Shown: one piece after another, positions 1 to 8,672 of the stretch
Layout: the number at the start of each line of letters is the position of its first letter
Position numbering within the stretch: position 1 is the first letter of the stretch
Source of the DNA: UBA1672 sp964015995
GTDB lineage: Bacteria; Pseudomonadota; Alphaproteobacteria; Micavibrionales; Micavibrionaceae
Length of the DNA: 22,299 bases
Direction of reading: 5' to 3'
Assembly (NCBI GenBank): GCA_964015995.1
Contig: CAXHFH010000030.1
Location: 1-22,299 of the forward strand
Position numbers and translations under genes: made by a program
The notes under the pieces: generated by a model
Seen by the model: the letters and a program-made list of their open reading frames with translations, nothing else
Databases searched by the model: none
What the model was told of the DNA's origin: nothing

Positions 1-42
1 CCTCTGGATTCGTCGGCAGCGTCAGATGTGTATAAGAGACAG
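1..42. other. Illumina Nextera read-1 adapter (artefact)
   Basis: Bases 10-42 match the Nextera/Tn5 tagmentation read-1 adapter. It starts TCGTCGGCAGCGTC and ends with the 19-base mosaic end AGATGTGTATAAGAGACAG. The nine bases before it are probably the end of the i5 index. This is library sequence left on the contig, not genome. It supplies the false last residues (LSLIHI) of the reading frame that runs off this end. Confidence 0.98.
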
Positions 43-825
43 ATATAAATAATATGTGTCATTTGGCTGCACAAAAATATTTTTACTCGGATCCATAAAT
101 AATTCATCCATAAAGATCGTGTGTTCGTTCCCTTTGCGTTGTAAAGAAACCCATGTTTCATATCCAGGATACCTAGGTCCTCCTGCGGCGGCAATGACGT
201 CTAAAACACGCTCGTCATTAAATCCTAGAGAAAAACGACTAGCATCTTCAACATCCCCTAAAACACTAACCTCTGTACCGCCTCGGCTTTGAAATGAGAC
301 AACGACTTGAGGTGCTAAGGCGAGGTCAGATAATGCAGATACGATAGACGCACTAATTTCTGCAGATGTTTTTCCAGCAGCCTTGATTTGGCCAGCATAT
401 GGCACTGTAATAAAGCCTGTGCGATCAACAATTTGAGGTGGCAAAGAAATGAAGTTACCCGGTCTTATGCCAGCTCCCTCTTGAACGAATAAACCACCGG
501 CATTTTGTTCGAAAATGGTGATTTCAATGGAATCGCCCACTTCAATTTTTGTTACATGCGGGCTCGTGTTTTTAGGCCAGTTAGAATTCTGGGCGTTGAC
601 TTTTCGGTATTTAGAAATCACGTCAATGGTATGTTCATTAATCTCAACCAATGTGTATTTGGGCTCTTGCTTATCAGGGTGCCCATCGGGAAATTGTGCT
701 TCACCGGAAAGATGCACTTTAGTATCTGCAAGAATGTTTGCACTGTAAGGGCCAGAAGCCGGCAATGCTGAACATGCAGTCAAAATAAACGAAAGACAAA
801 TCAGAAGTGATGTACGGTAAGACAT
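43..825 (-). CDS. Wza/KpsD-like polysaccharide export lipoprotein, 3' end missing
   Basis: Outer-membrane polysaccharide export protein of the Wza family, expected to form the channel through which exopolysaccharide or capsule leaves the cell. The chosen start gives MSYRTSLLICLSFILTAC, a lipoprotein signal with lipobox LTAC and Cys18 as the lipidated residue. An upstream in-frame start at 876 would put 17 unrelated residues before the signal peptide, so it is not used. A Poly_export domain spans about residues 93-178 (VGDSIEITIFEQ ... APQVVVSF). A beta-grasp SLBB-type segment starts near 185 (VSVLGDV) and includes the common AAGGP turn. The 261 genuine codons end at the adapter junction, so later SLBB repeats and any C-terminal helix are missing. 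It is the last visible gene of the manC-glycosyltransferase cluster, 134 bases after the preceding stop. Family assignment is strong; the exported polymer is unknown. Confidence 0.9.
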
Positions 826-959
826 GATGATGTAATTTCTTATGTATAGTTGAAAACGCAGAATACTCGATTGCAAGTATCGTACCAGTGTTTAATTTAT
901 ATATATCCGATAAATTTGCAAGATTTTTAAAAGATTTACACTACGAGGCTCAGTAGTCT
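826..959. other. 134-base intergenic gap before the export gene
   Basis: AT-rich gap between the stop of the upstream glycosyltransferase and the start of the Wza-like gene. I find no convincing terminator hairpin and no strong -35/-10 pair. The ribosome binding site of the export gene is also weak (AAGAAA about 12 bases upstream). The size of the gap, compared with 0-20 bases elsewhere in the cluster, leaves room for a separate promoter. Confidence 0.4.
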
Positions 960-2123
960 TTATGATGATGTTTGTATGATTTTCAAAAATTTTTCGAGCA
1001 TGATTTTGCTTGAAAAATATTTTTTTGCTCTATGATTGGCTTTATCAATTTGGATTGCTTTGTCTTTTTTGTCTTTAGTTAGGCAAATATTGATGCATTG
1101 GATCAACTTGTCACTATTGCCGATGGGAAATAAATACCCACTATCTCCGTGTTCAATGATTTCTTGCGCCCCGCCTGCATCCGAAGCAATGACAGGTGTT
1201 TTCGCAAGCATGGCTTCTACGATTACACGACCGAAAGGCTCAGGCGAAGTGGAACAATGAGTGATTACATCACACGCGGCCATCAGCTTTGGCACTTCAT
1301 TGGAGTGCCCTACGAATGTGACGCGCTCGCCTATTCCCAATTCAGATGTAAGGTTGTGTAATTCTGCCTCATAGTCTTCTTCGCCAAATTGCGCTCCCCC
1401 AACGATAATGCCGTGTGCGTCATCAATTTTCGAAAGGGCTTGTAAAAAGATATCCTGACCTTTCCAATTACTAATACGGCCAAAAATACCGATTAAAGGT
1501 GAACCATCTTTTACAAAGCGTGCTTTGATTGCTTTAATTTCTTCAGTATTTTGAATTTCTTTTTCAAAGTTATCAGTATCAACACCAGAATAAAGAACAT
1601 GAATGTTTTCTTTTTTGCCGCCTGCATCAAGCCACGCTTTCTGACTGGCTTGAGAGTTTAAAACGACATGGTTCGCTGTAAAGCGAGATAGAGTTGTGAG
1701 GAACTTAATTAGCGATCCACTGAAATGTTCTTTGGTTATTAAATCATTCATAAACCAAACAATAGGCTTGCGTGTTATTGGTTTTGCTAAGGCACTGAAT
1801 ACAAATGATTTTTGTGACATGCAAACGATGACATCGAAATCACGGCTTTTGCGTGATAGCATGCGAATAAAACCAAACATACCCGGTATCATTTTTAGGG
1901 CACTGAATAAACCTTGTTCACGTTTAAATGATACGATTGAAGATGGCATTTCTAATACGGAGTATTTTAGGCCTGCCTTCTGCACGGTGTCTTTAAGTTC
2001 TCCGTCTTGAAACATACAGATTTCAGAATTGTTTGGTACGGATTTCGCCAAACTAATCATTTTGGCTTCGGCTCCGCCCATATTTCCGACATGCGTTAAG
2101 AATAATATTTTCTGTTTGCTCAT
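960..2123 (-). CDS. Family 4 glycosyltransferase (GT-B fold)
   Basis: 387-residue retaining glycosyltransferase of the GT4 type, cytoplasmic, expected to add a sugar from a nucleotide-sugar donor to a lipid-linked polysaccharide intermediate. The N-terminal Rossmann half opens with KILFLTHVGNMGGAE, the glycine-rich acceptor-side loop. The C-terminal donor-binding half has IGIFGRISNWKGQD (about 211-224) and the E-x7-E motif EPFGRVIVE, with Glu295 and Glu303, followed by TPVIASDAGGAQEII. It lies 19 bases after the stop of the next glycosyltransferase, in the same operon as manC and the export lipoprotein. The donor sugar cannot be read from the sequence; GDP-mannose is possible because manC is adjacent. 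Confidence 0.9.
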   Translation of the reverse strand: MSKQKILFLTHVGNMGGAEAKMISLAKSVPNNSEICMFQDGELKDTVQKAGLKYSVLEMPSSIVSFKREQGLFSALKMIPGMFGFIRMLSRKSRDFDVIVCMSQKSFVFSALAKPITRKPIVWFMNDLITKEHFSGSLIKFLTTLSRFTANHVVLNSQASQKAWLDAGGKKENIHVLYSGVDTDNFEKEIQNTEEIKAIKARFVKDGSPLIGIFGRISNWKGQDIFLQALSKIDDAHGIIVGGAQFGEEDYEAELHNLTSELGIGERVTFVGHSNEVPKLMAACDVITHCSTSPEPFGRVIVEAMLAKTPVIASDAGGAQEIIEHGDSGYLFPIGNSDKLIQCINICLTKDKKDKAIQIDKANHRAKKYFSSKIMLEKFLKIIQTSS

Positions 2124-2142
2124 GATTACATGTCGTCCGAAG

Positions 2143-3285
2143 TTAGCTTGTGGCTTTTTTTACAACATCTTTCAGTTGTTTTTGAAATTCTGATGGTGCG
2201 AATTTTTCAGCGTTCTTACGGCAGTTTTTATATTCTATCTTCTCAGAAATACCGTTGAACCGTTTAATGGCATCCGCCAAGCAATCGGGCGTTTGTTCAT
2301 CAAAGAAAATCCCTGTCGCGTTCTCGGCATCGTTTTCATAGTCGATAACTGTTTCCAATGCGCCCCCTGCCCCGTAGGCAATCACAGGTGTACCGCACGC
2401 TTGTGCCTCAACAGGGATAATGCCGAAATCTTCCTCGGCGGCGAATACGAACGCCTTGGCGCGCTGCATATGGTCTTTTAAAACCTCGTTAGGCTGAAAG
2501 CCCATCAATTCGATGTTAGGCGCATTTTCCGCGATGGCTTTGATCTTTGCCATTTCCGGCCCGTCACCAATGATTTTTAATTTTTGATCCGGCAGTTTTG
2601 CAAAGGCCGCAGCAATAAGATCAAGGCGTTTATAGGGAACCATGCGCGAGGCCGTCAGGAAGAAATCATCCTTCTTATCCGCATATTCAAACATATCGAC
2701 ATTAACGGGCGGATAGATTACCTCTGCTTCGCGGCGATAAACCTTCCAGATACGTTTACGGATATAATTAGAATTGGCAATGAAGTGATCAACGCCGTTA
2801 GCGGTTCTGTAATCCCATATACGGAATTTATGGAGCAGTTTCTTCGCAACATACCCTTTGATGCCCTTATTCATATTACTTTCACGCAAATATTGATGCA
2901 TCAAATCCCACGCATAACGTGTTGGGCTGTGTACGTATGAAATATGGATTTGTTCCGCGCCGGTAATTACACCTTTGGCCACGGCATGACTCGATGAAAC
3001 GATTAAATCATATTCAGAGAGATCAAAATCTTCGATGGCTTGCGGACAAAACGGCAGGAGTTTGCGGTAGTATTTATGCACCTTCGGCCATTTATTTAGG
3101 GAGCTTGTTGTTATCTTGCTATCGCCGAACATTTTACGTTGGTCATCATCCAGAAAATCAAACAGCGTATAAACGTCTGCGCCCGGAAACACGTGTAGAA
3201 TTTGTTCCAGAACACGTTCTGCACCTGCAATCAGTGGTAGCCAGTCATGGATAACGGCAACTTTCATATCTTTATGCACGGCCAT
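2143..3285 (-). CDS. Family 4 glycosyltransferase, possibly a mannosyltransferase
   Basis: 380-residue GT-B glycosyltransferase of the GT4 family, in the group resembling WbaZ-type mannosyltransferases. The N-terminal half has VAVIHDWLPLIAGAERVLE, then SYVHSPTRYAWDLMHQYL near 117-133, a stretch typical of this subgroup. The C-terminal half has TASRMVPYKRLDLI and the donor-site motif EEDFGIIPVEAQACGTPVIA (Glu285, Glu293). The start at 3285 has GGAAGA at suitable spacing and overlaps the end of manC by 14 bases, suggesting translational coupling. A second ATG at 3267 (MKVAVIHDW) is possible. Overlap with manC makes GDP-mannose the most likely donor, but that is inference. Confidence 0.9.
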   Translation of the reverse strand: MAVHKDMKVAVIHDWLPLIAGAERVLEQILHVFPGADVYTLFDFLDDDQRKMFGDSKITTSSLNKWPKVHKYYRKLLPFCPQAIEDFDLSEYDLIVSSSHAVAKGVITGAEQIHISYVHSPTRYAWDLMHQYLRESNMNKGIKGYVAKKLLHKFRIWDYRTANGVDHFIANSNYIRKRIWKVYRREAEVIYPPVNVDMFEYADKKDDFFLTASRMVPYKRLDLIAAAFAKLPDQKLKIIGDGPEMAKIKAIAENAPNIELMGFQPNEVLKDHMQRAKAFVFAAEEDFGIIPVEAQACGTPVIAYGAGGALETVIDYENDAENATGIFFDEQTPDCLADAIKRFNGISEKIEYKNCRKNAEKFAPSEFQKQLKDVVKKATS

Positions 3286-4675
3286 AAATGTCTTCCAATC
3301 TTACGATGTCATCTTCACCGAGATAGCTACCTGTTTGTACTTCAATAAGTTCCAACATGATTTTACCAGGGTTTTCGAGGGCGTGGATAATACCCACTGG
3401 TAAGTATACAGACTCGTTTTCCGATATCATGAGTGTTTCTTCACCTTTGGTGACTTTCGCCGTACCTTTAACAACGATCCAATGTTCTGATCTGTGGAAG
3501 TGTTTTTGGATAGAGAGCTTTGCGCCCGGCTTTACAGAAATGCGCTTCACTTGATCACGCTCACCAAAGTCGATTGAATCGTAATGTCCCCAAGGACGGT
3601 AAACAGTGCGGTGATGCTTGGCTTCTTTGCGTTCATCTTTTTTAAGCTGGTTTACGATATCTTTCACGCCTTGTACGTCTTTTTTATGTGCCACCAATAA
3701 AGCGTCTTTCGTATCGACAACGATCATGTCTTCAAGTCCAAGAGTGCAAACGAGTTTATGGCGCCCTCTGATAAAGCAATTCTTTGTATCTTGGGTAATG
3801 ATATCGCCTACACATACGTTATTGTTTTCATCTTTTTCGCATACTTTCCAGACAGCATCCCATGATCCAACGTCGCTCCATTTGGCATCAAGCGAAACCA
3901 TGACAGCGTTATCGGTTTTTTCCATGACGGCATAATCAACAGAAATATCTTCGCATTTTTCAAATTCTTTTGTATCCAAACGGATGAAGTTGAGATCTTC
4001 TTCGCTGCCTGATACAGACGCACGTGCATGCGTAACAATATCCGCATGGTGCTTTTCTAACTCCGCAAGGTAAGCGCTGGCTTTAAAACAAAACATCCCG
4101 CTATTCCAGAGGTAATTACCGCTTTCGACGAATGATTTTGCCGTTTCTAAATCAGGTTTTTCTTTGAAGGCCGCGAGTTTGTATGCACCTTCGTTGATTT
4201 CATTGCCAGATTCGATATACCCGTATCCAGTGTGCGGTTCGGTTGGTTTAATACCAAAGGTTACCAGATGTCCCTCTTCCGCCATTTTTTGTGCGGTCTC
4301 AACGGCCTTACCAAAGGCATCGACATTTTCAATGACGTGATCGGCAGGAAGAACAAGCAATAATGCGTCTTCGTCGTGTTTAAGTGCAGCGATAGCAGCA
4401 ACGGCAATGGCTGGTGCGGTATTTCTGCCGACAGGCTCAAGGATTATGTCCTGTGGCTCTTGATCAATCATGCGCATATTTTCGGCAACAATAAATCGAT
4501 GTTCTTCATTACATACGACAATCGGATTTAATAATTCAAGTGCACTTAGACGAAGTACGGTGTCTTGAAACAAGGTTTTATCAGAATGGAGTGCGATAAA
4601 CTGCTTCGGATATAGGGGCCTTGAAAGTGGCCATAATCGTGATCCTGATCCGCCAGATAAAATTACCGGGTACAT
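3272..4675 (-). CDS. manC: Mannose-1-phosphate guanylyltransferase / mannose-6-phosphate isomerase
   Basis: Bifunctional ManC/AlgA/CpsB-type enzyme. It makes GDP-mannose from mannose-1-phosphate and GTP, and its C-terminal cupin may interconvert fructose-6-P and mannose-6-P. The protein is 467 residues, normal for the family. It begins MYPVILSGGSGSRLWPLSRP followed by LYPKQF, the nucleotidyltransferase signature. The type II isomerase domain carries QKHFHRSEHW (about 390-399), where one His of the usual QMHHHRAEHW motif is Phe. The ATG at 4675 is preceded by AGGA eight bases upstream; a GTG at 4729 would add 18 unrelated residues. It is the first gene of the polysaccharide cluster and feeds the glycosyltransferases after it. 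Confidence 0.95.
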   Translation of the reverse strand: MYPVILSGGSGSRLWPLSRPLYPKQFIALHSDKTLFQDTVLRLSALELLNPIVVCNEEHRFIVAENMRMIDQEPQDIILEPVGRNTAPAIAVAAIAALKHDEDALLLVLPADHVIENVDAFGKAVETAQKMAEEGHLVTFGIKPTEPHTGYGYIESGNEINEGAYKLAAFKEKPDLETAKSFVESGNYLWNSGMFCFKASAYLAELEKHHADIVTHARASVSGSEEDLNFIRLDTKEFEKCEDISVDYAVMEKTDNAVMVSLDAKWSDVGSWDAVWKVCEKDENNNVCVGDIITQDTKNCFIRGRHKLVCTLGLEDMIVVDTKDALLVAHKKDVQGVKDIVNQLKKDERKEAKHHRTVYRPWGHYDSIDFGERDQVKRISVKPGAKLSIQKHFHRSEHWIVVKGTAKVTKGEETLMISENESVYLPVGIIHALENPGKIMLELIEVQTGSYLGEDDIVRLEDIYGRA

Positions 4676-4762
4676 TTTATTTTCCTGTTTGTTGTTCGTT
4701 TTAAGCAGCATGAAAAACCTGTCGGACACTAAGCATCTTTGACATAAAAAACAATCTTTTTA

Positions 4763-6400
4763 TTATGATTTTTGCTGTTCTTCCGGGTTTGTATAATGAG
4801 GGCCTGCAGCAGGCTTGCCGAAGTAATAACCTTGGCCATAATCAATGCCAAGATTGTGTAATGCATTTGCAATTTCTTTATTTTCAACAAATTCACCAAC
4901 AACTTTCATATCGAGATCTTTACACATTTGTGTCAGGTTTTTTACCATGATCATATCTCGTTTATCATTCATAATATTTTTTATGTACTTGCCATCAATC
5001 TTCACAAAATCCACATGCATACTGCTGAGATATTGAAAAGACGCAGAGCCAGCTCCGAAATCATCTAAAGCAATTTTCAGGCCAGAACTACGCAAACGTT
5101 TTACAACCTCACCGACTTGATCAAGATCTTTTATTTGTGTGCTTTCCGTAATCTCAAAAATAAGCCTGTGTTTAATTTCTTCATGTCCTTTTATCTCTTC
5201 TTCGAACCTTTGCAGAAAACTTTCATCTGTCATGGATTGACCGGAAAGGTTGATGGAAAAGCTTTCATCCGTATCCATTCTTTTCTTTGTGATGTAGTTC
5301 AGCGCACGTCTGCATACGGCAATATCAAGCTCTGATGCCATCCCGATATCTTCACCGAACATAATCCACTCAAAGGTGTTTCCTTCCTTAAAGCGGCATA
5401 ACATTTCGTAATGACTACATTCTTGTGTCTGCAGATTTACGATCGGTTGAAAATGCATGGAAAAAGAGAGGCTTTGTAGAATATTCTTAAATTCCTGAAT
5501 TTTTTGTGTGTTGGCTGCTACGAAGGCTTTGAAGCTAGAGTTCAATGTATCAATTGTCATCTCAGTGCCCTGACGCTCGAACTCATTAAGTGTATAGAAT
5601 AATGCGCGTGTTGCATCCCGCTCGTCCATACTACTCATATCCGTAGAGATGCTTTTCGTTTGAATTTCAAGGCCTTCACCGAAAGGATCATGCTCTTTCG
5701 TGGCTTTGCTAATTTCAGTGGTTAAGGCGGAAATATCTGTGTCAGAGTCATGGATAACGCTATAACGTCCTCCACCCAAATGGGCTGCTGTGCCTCCATC
5801 TATGGAATTCTGACACAAAATTTTATCAACATCTTCCGAGAGCTTATCCCATGCCTCTTTGCCGTAACGCTTTTTAGCTTTATCTGCATTAGGCAAATCA
5901 ATTAAGGTCATATCAACATCTTGCCCAAGATCAGACGCCATACGCAAAACTTCCTGTGCGGCATCGATAAATGTTTCCTTATCGAGCGGCTTTCTTTCTT
6001 CATAGTCTCTTACAAGCTGACCAATTTGATTCATAAGGGCATTACCGGTGGCAATGCTAATGAAGGTTTCGGACTTATCAGGCATCTTGATGGCGCTGAC
6101 GAGAATATTTTGAACCGTCTTACCTTTTTTAATGGAAACAAGTGTGGGGCCGCAACGCAAGCCGGGTTGTGCTTTTTTTAGCATGATTTTTAAAACCATG
6201 CGGTCTTTTGGAGAAAACAAGTCTAACCAATCAGTTTTGATCAATGCTTTGGCATTTTTGTTTCCGGTTAAACCTTTGATAGCCCCCAAAGCGAATTGAA
6301 CGCGACCTTCATCGTTCACTTCCAACAACAAATCCGATGTTGCGAATGAAAAAGAGAGAAATCTCTCGCGCTGTTTTTTGAGGTCTTCGGTATTGGACAT
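4763..6400 (-). CDS. PAS / degenerate GGDEF / EAL protein, probable c-di-GMP phosphodiesterase
   Basis: 545-residue cytoplasmic signalling protein with no membrane segment. Residues about 20-120 resemble a PAS sensor domain (ATSDLLLEVNDEGRVQFALG). Residues about 137-220 look like a GGDEF fold whose active site has become GGGRYSVI, so diguanylate cyclase activity is unlikely. The C-terminal EAL domain keeps the residues known to be needed for c-di-GMP hydrolysis: Glu332 in YEMLCRF (EML instead of EAL), Asn384 in SINLS, Glu416 in FEITES, the DDFGAG pair at 446-447, Lys467 in VKIDG, Glu503 in VVGEFVE and Gln523 in GQGYYFGKP. The ATG at 6400 lacks a clear ribosome binding site. A GTG at 6448 with AAGGA four bases upstream would add 16 residues. 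It ends 87 bases before manC on the same strand, so c-di-GMP control of the polysaccharide is plausible but not shown. Confidence 0.88.
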   Translation of the reverse strand: MSNTEDLKKQRERFLSFSFATSDLLLEVNDEGRVQFALGAIKGLTGNKNAKALIKTDWLDLFSPKDRMVLKIMLKKAQPGLRCGPTLVSIKKGKTVQNILVSAIKMPDKSETFISIATGNALMNQIGQLVRDYEERKPLDKETFIDAAQEVLRMASDLGQDVDMTLIDLPNADKAKKRYGKEAWDKLSEDVDKILCQNSIDGGTAAHLGGGRYSVIHDSDTDISALTTEISKATKEHDPFGEGLEIQTKSISTDMSSMDERDATRALFYTLNEFERQGTEMTIDTLNSSFKAFVAANTQKIQEFKNILQSLSFSMHFQPIVNLQTQECSHYEMLCRFKEGNTFEWIMFGEDIGMASELDIAVCRRALNYITKKRMDTDESFSINLSGQSMTDESFLQRFEEEIKGHEEIKHRLIFEITESTQIKDLDQVGEVVKRLRSSGLKIALDDFGAGSASFQYLSSMHVDFVKIDGKYIKNIMNDKRDMIMVKNLTQMCKDLDMKVVGEFVENKEIANALHNLGIDYGQGYYFGKPAAGPHYTNPEEQQKS

Positions 6401-6522
6401 ATAGATAGAATCAGTGGGGTGCTTTTTACTCGAGAAAAATAATAACACAGTATCCTTGCTTGTGATTGAAAAAATTGCTCTTTACTGTTGTATCGTTGTT
6501 ATTTTTAAAAGGTTTTGATCAA
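6401..6522. promoter_or_regulatory. Divergent promoter region, EAL gene / mazG
   Basis: These 122 bases separate two divergent genes and must hold start signals for both, unless the EAL protein starts at the GTG at 6448. On the plus strand TTGAAA at 6466 is a possible -35, but no good -10 follows at 16-18 bases. AAAAGG ten bases before the mazG ATG is a usable ribosome binding site. I cannot assign the promoters more exactly. Confidence 0.4.
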
Positions 6523-7314
6523 ATGGATGTCCTTAAACAATATAATCTGGATGACCTTGTTGGTGTTATGAAGGCTTTACGAACACCTGAGAGCGGATGC
6601 CCATGGGATTTAGAGCAGTCATTCAAAACAATTATTCCTTATACTTTAGAAGAGGCATACGAAGTTGCTGACGCGATAGATCGTAATGACATGAAAGATT
6701 TGCGTGAAGAATTGGGGGATTTACTGTTTCAATCTGTTTATCATGCGCAAATGGCATCAGAGGATGATCAGTTTGACCTGAATGATGTTATTCACGATGT
6801 AACCCATAAAATGATCAGTCGTCATCCGCATGTTTTTGGTGACGCGGATGCAAAAAATGCTGCGGACGTTGATGCCATTTGGGACATGCAAAAAAGTAAA
6901 GAAGGAAAAGTTCAACAAAGTGCATTAGATGGTGTAACAAATGCTTTGCCCGCTTTATTAAAGGCTCAAAAGTTACAGAAGAAAGCCGCTAAAGTGGGGT
7001 TCGAATGGCCTGATGTTATGCATGTTCTTGATAAACTTGAAGAAGAAATCAAAGAAATGCGCGAAGCGGTCGCCAAAAATGATTTAGAAAACCAAGCGGA
7101 AGAACTCGGGGATATATTATTTCTGCTTGCCAATTACGGCCGCATGCTCGGGATCAATACAGAAGAGGCTTTGCGTCAATGTAATCAAAAGTTTGTTAAC
7201 AGATTTCATGGTGTTGAGCAGGATATAAAACAACAAGGTTTGGAAATGTCTGATGCCAGTCTGGAGCAAATGGAAGCATCGTGGAATAATCAAAAATTAA
7301 AAGAACGCGTCTGA
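6523..7314 (+). CDS. mazG: Nucleoside triphosphate pyrophosphohydrolase MazG
   Basis: 263-residue MazG. The family hydrolyses (d)NTPs to NMP and pyrophosphate, a house-cleaning and stress role in the cytoplasm. It has the two-domain architecture of the full-length enzyme. The N-terminal domain has ESGCPWDLEQSF and the metal-binding EExxE...ExxD set at Glu43, Glu44, Glu47, Glu63 and Asp66 (TLEEAYEVAD, REELGDLLFQ). The second domain has EEIKEMREAV and EELGDILF. The ATG at 6523 begins at the usual MazG N-terminus; an upstream TTG at 6466 would add a hydrophobic stretch foreign to the family. The stop codon is directly followed by the convergent hflX stop codon, with no base between. Confidence 0.95.
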   Translation: MDVLKQYNLDDLVGVMKALRTPESGCPWDLEQSFKTIIPYTLEEAYEVADAIDRNDMKDLREELGDLLFQSVYHAQMASEDDQFDLNDVIHDVTHKMISRHPHVFGDADAKNAADVDAIWDMQKSKEGKVQQSALDGVTNALPALLKAQKLQKKAAKVGFEWPDVMHVLDKLEEEIKEMREAVAKNDLENQAEELGDILFLLANYGRMLGINTEEALRQCNQKFVNRFHGVEQDIKQQGLEMSDASLEQMEASWNNQKLKERV

Positions 7315-8637
7315 TTAGTTTGAAGTGTAGCCAAAGCTGCTCTCAAATTTCTGTATATGAGCCTCATCAATATTAACGGATACACGAACAGTATCGTTAT
7401 TATCTTCGCGTTCTACGACATCACCATTTTCGTATAACCATGATAAGGCCTTACCATCTTCTATTCTGATAGAATATGAAACTTGTGTATTGTGTTTGCT
7501 CGTAATGTCTGCCGCGTTGGATAGCAGATTATCAATGCCCTGCCCTTTAAATGCGGAAATCATAATGCTTGGGACGTTTGAAATTTTGCACAAACGTTCA
7601 AATTCTTCGCGGTCTTCTTGGTTTAGCTTATCAATTTTGTTGTACACCTCGATGATACGCTCATCCTTTTCATACTCTACGCCTAAATCATGCAGAATGG
7701 TGATAACGTCATTTTTTTGTGCCATATAGTCTTTGCGCGATACATCAATGACGTGGACGATTACATCGGCGTGAATAATCTGTTCCAGTGTTGCGCGGAA
7801 GGCGGCAACAAGATGCGTTGGTAAATCGGCAATAAATCCCACAGTGTCGGCAAGAATTGCCGACTGGTTCCCCGGCAACATTATTTTACGCATGGTCGGG
7901 TCTAATGTTGCAAAGGGTAAATCTTCGGCAAAAACGTCGGCCTTTGTCATTTTATTGAATAAGGTCGACTTGCCTGCATTTGTGTACCCAACCAAAGAAA
8001 CCACAGGTAATGGAACGCGCGCCCTGCTCTGTCGCCCTAAGTCACGGGTGCGTCGGACATTCTCCAGATCTTTTTTCAGGCGCGTTATACGCTCGGCGAT
8101 TAATCGTCGGTCAATTTCAATCTGACGTTCACCGGGACCACCCATGAAACCTGCGCCACCACGTTGTCTTTCCAAGTGTGTCCATGAACGAACAAGTCTG
8201 GATTTTTGGTAATCTAATGCGGCAAGTTCGACTTGCAAGCGTCCCTCTTTCGTTTGGGCTCTTGCTCCAAAAATCTCAAGAATAAGACCTGTACGGTCAA
8301 TTATCTTGGTGTTCCACTCTTTTTCAAGGTTGCGTTGCTGCGTTGGCGACAATGTATTGTTTACAATAACAATAGCAGGTTCGATTGTTGCCAGATCGTT
8401 CGCGATGTTTTCGCGAATACCCTTTCCAAAAAAACTGCTCGATTGAATTTTGGAATAATTGACAACTTCTGTTTTGACAACATCCAGATCAATGGCCAAG
8501 GCAAGCCCTTCGGCCTCTTCTATGATGTCATCGACATCCCTGAAAAGTGGCTTATTTTTATCAATGGGTTGAATAACATAAGCTTTATCACGTTCCTGAT
8601 GTTGAACGCCGATATACATATTATCTTTATTTTTCAA
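7315..8637 (-). CDS. hflX: GTPase HflX, ribosome-associated
   Basis: 440-residue HflX, a GTPase that in other bacteria binds the 50S subunit and splits stalled or stressed ribosomes. The N-terminal HflX domain (about 25-200) includes the glycine-rich linker RGGAGFMGGPGERQIE and the helical LKKDLENVRRTRD segment. The G domain follows with G1 GYTNAGKS (217-224), G3 DTVGF (264-268) and G4 NKID (333-336). The start is judged to be TTG at 8637 because AAGGAA sits eight bases upstream; the ATG at 8619 has no such site. A small hairpin overlaps that ribosome binding site (see the separate entry). It is 35 bases downstream of hfq, the common hfq-hflX pairing. Confidence 0.95.
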   Translation of the reverse strand: MKNKDNMYIGVQHQERDKAYVIQPIDKNKPLFRDVDDIIEEAEGLALAIDLDVVKTEVVNYSKIQSSSFFGKGIRENIANDLATIEPAIVIVNNTLSPTQQRNLEKEWNTKIIDRTGLILEIFGARAQTKEGRLQVELAALDYQKSRLVRSWTHLERQRGGAGFMGGPGERQIEIDRRLIAERITRLKKDLENVRRTRDLGRQSRARVPLPVVSLVGYTNAGKSTLFNKMTKADVFAEDLPFATLDPTMRKIMLPGNQSAILADTVGFIADLPTHLVAAFRATLEQIIHADVIVHVIDVSRKDYMAQKNDVITILHDLGVEYEKDERIIEVYNKIDKLNQEDREEFERLCKISNVPSIMISAFKGQGIDNLLSNAADITSKHNTQVSYSIRIEDGKALSWLYENGDVVEREDNNDTVRVSVNIDEAHIQKFESSFGYTSN

Positions 8638-8642
8638 GATTT

Positions 8643-8661
8643 TGGTTCCTTATATGAACCA
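8643..8661 (-). promoter_or_regulatory. Hairpin over the hflX ribosome binding site
   Basis: Inverted repeat between hfq and hflX. Read on the minus strand, TGGTTC and GAACCA form a 6-bp stem around the loop ATATAAG. The AAGGAA ribosome binding site of hflX lies partly in the loop and partly in the 3' arm, so folding would hide it. No U-tract follows, so it is not a classical terminator. The repeat is seen directly; a regulatory role is inference. Confidence 0.4.
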
Positions 8662-8672
8662 GCTATCTATAT

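Noticed and set aside
4676..4729. GTG-initiated N-terminal extension of ManC
   Set aside because: Adds 18 residues before the conserved MYPVILSGG start; the ATG at 4675 has its own AGGA site.
4741..4766. A/T-only inverted repeat after the EAL gene as a terminator
   Set aside because: The stem is seven A-T pairs with no G-C pair; too weak to call a terminator.
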